Assembly: GCA_965199665.1 (NCBI GenBank)
Contig: OZ241208.1
Span: forward strand, 3,100,001 to 3,164,000
DNA length: 64,000 bases
Direction of reading: 5' to 3'
From: JAVVHH01 sp965199665
GTDB lineage: Bacteria; Pseudomonadota; Alphaproteobacteria; Acetobacterales; Acetobacteraceae
Of the stretch, positions 62,260 through 64,000 are shown piece after piece. The notes beneath the pieces are model-generated. The model worked only from the letters and a program-made list of their open reading frames with translations. It was not told the DNA's origin and did no database searches. The position numbers and the translations under genes are program-made. Each line of letters starts with the position of its first letter. The first letter of the stretch is position 1.

Positions 62260-63063
62260 ATGGATCTGACCACCACCCTCCAAGCCGTTCTGCTCGGTAT
62301 CGTCGAGGGGCTGACCGAGTTCATCCCGGTCTCCTCGACGGGCCACCTGATCCTGCTGACCGACCTGCTCGGCTTCCAGGGCCCGCCGGGCAAGGTGTTC
62401 GAGATCGTCATCCAGCTCGGCGCCGTGCTGGCCGTGCTGGTGCTCTACGCGCCGCGGTTGCTCGGCGTGGTGCGGCGCGCGCCGACCGATCCGGGCGCCC
62501 GGCGCTTCATCGCCGCCGTGCTGCTCGCCTTCCTGCCCGCGGCCGTCGTCGGCGCGCTGGCGCACGACTTCATCAAGTCGGCACTGTTCTCGCCCTGGGT
62601 GGTGTCCGTGAGCTTGATCCTCGGCGGCATCGCGATCCTCGCCATCGAGCGGTGGCGCCCGGCGCCCCGGCACGCCGACATCGAGCGCTTCTCGCCGGGC
62701 CTGTCGCTGGGGATCGGCGCCTTCCAGCTCCTGGCGCTGGTGCCCGGCGTGTCGCGCTCGGGATCGACCATCATGGGCGCGCTGCTGCTGGGCGTGGAGC
62801 GGAAGGCGGCGACCGAGTTCTCGTTCTTCCTGGCGATCCCGACCATGCTCGGCGCGACGGTGTATGACCTCTACAAGAACCGCGGCACGCTCGATGGCGG
62901 CGGCGCGGCTCTGATCGCGGTCGGCTTCGCCGTCGCCTTCGTTTCGGCGCTGCTGGTGGTCCGTGCCCTGGTCGGCTTCGTCAGCCGCAACGGCTTCACC
63001 CCGTTCGCCTGGTATCGCATCGCCCTCGGGCTGGTGATGCTGGTCGTCTTGTCGATGCGTTAG
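62260..63063 (+). CDS. uppP: Undecaprenyl-diphosphatase (BacA)
   Basis: A 267-residue membrane enzyme that recycles undecaprenyl diphosphate to the monophosphate carrier for peptidoglycan. The active-site segment GIVEGLTEFIPVSSTGH (13-29: Glu16, Glu20, His29) and PGVSRSGSTIMGALLLG are both intact. It is divergent from ileS with 182 bases between; the ATG at 62260 has no strong ribosome site. Its stop overlaps the convergent dehydrogenase gene by four bases. Confidence 0.95.
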   Translation: MDLTTTLQAVLLGIVEGLTEFIPVSSTGHLILLTDLLGFQGPPGKVFEIVIQLGAVLAVLVLYAPRLLGVVRRAPTDPGARRFIAAVLLAFLPAAVVGALAHDFIKSALFSPWVVSVSLILGGIAILAIERWRPAPRHADIERFSPGLSLGIGAFQLLALVPGVSRSGSTIMGALLLGVERKAATEFSFFLAIPTMLGATVYDLYKNRGTLDGGGAALIAVGFAVAFVSALLVVRALVGFVSRNGFTPFAWYRIALGLVMLVVLSMR

Positions 63064-64000
63064 TGCAGCTTCACGCGCGTCGCCGGGCCGCGACTGAACA
63101 GCCCGGCGGCCGTGCGTAGCGCCACGTTGCCGGTGCCATGCAACGCCGCCTGATGCATCTTGTAGAGCGAACGGTACATCAGCCGGGCGAACAGCCCTTC
63201 GACGAACATCGAGCGCCCGACGTTGAAGCCCATCAGGCTGCCCACCGTGCTGTAGCGGCCCAGCGACACCAACGAGCCGAAATCGCGGTAGACGAACGGC
63301 GTCAGCGGCCTGCCGGCCAAGCGGGCGGCAATCTGGTTCACCATGTGCGACGCCATCTGGTGCGCCGCCTGCGCGCGGGGCGGGACCGGCTTGCCGCTCC
63401 GCGCATCCGGACAGGACGAGCAATCGCCGACCGCGAACACGTCGTCATCCTCCGTCGTCTGCAACGTCGGCCGCACCACCAGTTGGTTGACCTTGTTGGT
63501 CTCGAGCCCGCCGAATCCGCGCAGCACGTCCGGCGCCTTCACGCCGGCAGCCCACACCACCAGCTCGGCGCCGATCTCTTCGCCGCTGGCCAGCACCACG
63601 CGATCGGCGCGGACCTCGGCCACCTTGGCGCCGGTGCGGACGTCGATGCGCAATGAGGCAAGCAGGTTCAGCGTCGCGGCCGAGATCCGCTCCGGCAGCG
63701 CCGGCAGGATGCGCGGGGCGGCCTCGATCAGCACGATGCGGATGTCGCGCTCCGGCACGATGCGGTCGAGCCCGTAGGCCACGATGGCACGCACGGTGCG
63801 GTGCAGCTCGGCCGCCAGCTCCGTGCCGGTCGCGCCGGCGCCGATGATGGCGACGTGGAGCTGGCCCGGCCGGATCGGCCCGTCCTGGCCGTTGGCGCGC
63901 AGACAGGCATCGATCAGGCGGCGGTTGAACCGGTTCGCCTGCTCGGCCGTCTCGAGCGGCACGGCGAACTTCGACGCGCCCGGCGTGCCGAAATCGTTGG
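63060..64000 (-). CDS. Type II NADH dehydrogenase-like FAD oxidoreductase (5' end outside window)
   Basis: At least 313 C-terminal residues of an NAD(P)/FAD-dependent oxidoreductase. The N-terminal part visible (NDFGTPGA) and the second dinucleotide site VAIIGAGATGTELAAEL with later VWAAGVKAPDVLRG and DVFAVGDCSSCPD match NDH-2, which passes electrons from NADH to quinone without pumping protons. A C-terminal membrane-binding region is present (FVYRDFGSLVSLGRYSTVG). The frame runs off the right edge. Confidence 0.88.
   Translation of the reverse strand, partial: NDFGTPGASKFAVPLETAEQANRFNRRLIDACLRANGQDGPIRPGQLHVAIIGAGATGTELAAELHRTVRAIVAYGLDRIVPERDIRIVLIEAAPRILPALPERISAATLNLLASLRIDVRTGAKVAEVRADRVVLASGEEIGAELVVWAAGVKAPDVLRGFGGLETNKVNQLVVRPTLQTTEDDDVFAVGDCSSCPDARSGKPVPPRAQAAHQMASHMVNQIAARLAGRPLTPFVYRDFGSLVSLGRYSTVGSLMGFNVGRSMFVEGLFARLMYRSLYKMHQAALHGTGNVALRTAAGLFSRGPATRVKLH

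Overview
The window is a GC-rich, densely packed chromosomal segment with bacterial core genes on both strands. The gene families suggest an alphaproteobacterium, most likely Rhodospirillales and possibly Acetobacteraceae: a DUF1849/EipB envelope protein, a DUF3035 lipoprotein, AapJQMP amino-acid transport, a SUF operon of the sufRBCDSUTA type, and lspA directly behind ileS. This taxonomic call is an inference from gene content, since no rRNA is present. I found no tRNA, rRNA, CRISPR array, insertion sequence or prophage gene.

Layout. 1-5.5 kb: the 3' end of an unidentified gene, a class A penicillin-binding protein, a small secreted protein, a CaCA-type cation exchanger, and, on the other strand, a GatC-like small protein, an amidase and TspO. 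5.5-11.4 kb: a YbfB/YjiJ-type MFS transporter, then a three-gene ABC operon made of a double-length permease, an ATPase with an extra C-terminal domain, and a family 5 binding protein. 11.4-15.8 kb is the least ordinary stretch: a 438-base gap, an MFS transporter, a divergent 83-residue peptide gene built of 17-residue repeats, a strong hairpin, a DUF6065 protein and a converging SARP/TPR regulator. 15.9-22.4 kb: a complete SUF iron-sulfur assembly operon headed by an Rrf2 regulator. 22.5-31 kb: dihydroorotase, an NDP-forming acyl-CoA synthetase with both subunits of a CoA transferase, a PEP-CTERM glycerophosphodiesterase, gamma-glutamyltransferase and a family 2 glycosyltransferase.

31-43 kb: a small membrane protein, three-domain DNA ligase D, a split chromate transporter, two tandem RadC-family genes (the first lacking its metal-binding motif), a PmtA-like methyltransferase, mannose-1-phosphate guanylyltransferase, alaS and a LysM protein. 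43-51.5 kb: a membrane protein, cytochrome b561, cytochrome c', a LOG protein, an L,D-transpeptidase and the aapJQMP operon. 51.5-64 kb: pyrD, a HAD hydrolase, ferredoxin-NADP reductase, purC, a nitroreductase, eipB and an SDR, a carboxymuconolactone decarboxylase-like protein, a DUF3035 lipoprotein, lspA, ileS, uppP and a truncated type II NADH dehydrogenase.

Working together: several genes serve the cell envelope (PBP, L,D-transpeptidase, LysM protein, UppP, EipB, LspA, ManC, glycosyltransferase), nucleotide synthesis (pyrC, pyrD, purC) and Fe-S assembly. Neighbouring genes often overlap by 1 to 8 bases, so translational coupling is common. The best candidate for an undescribed system is the repeat-peptide/DUF6065 locus at 11.8-15.8 kb.
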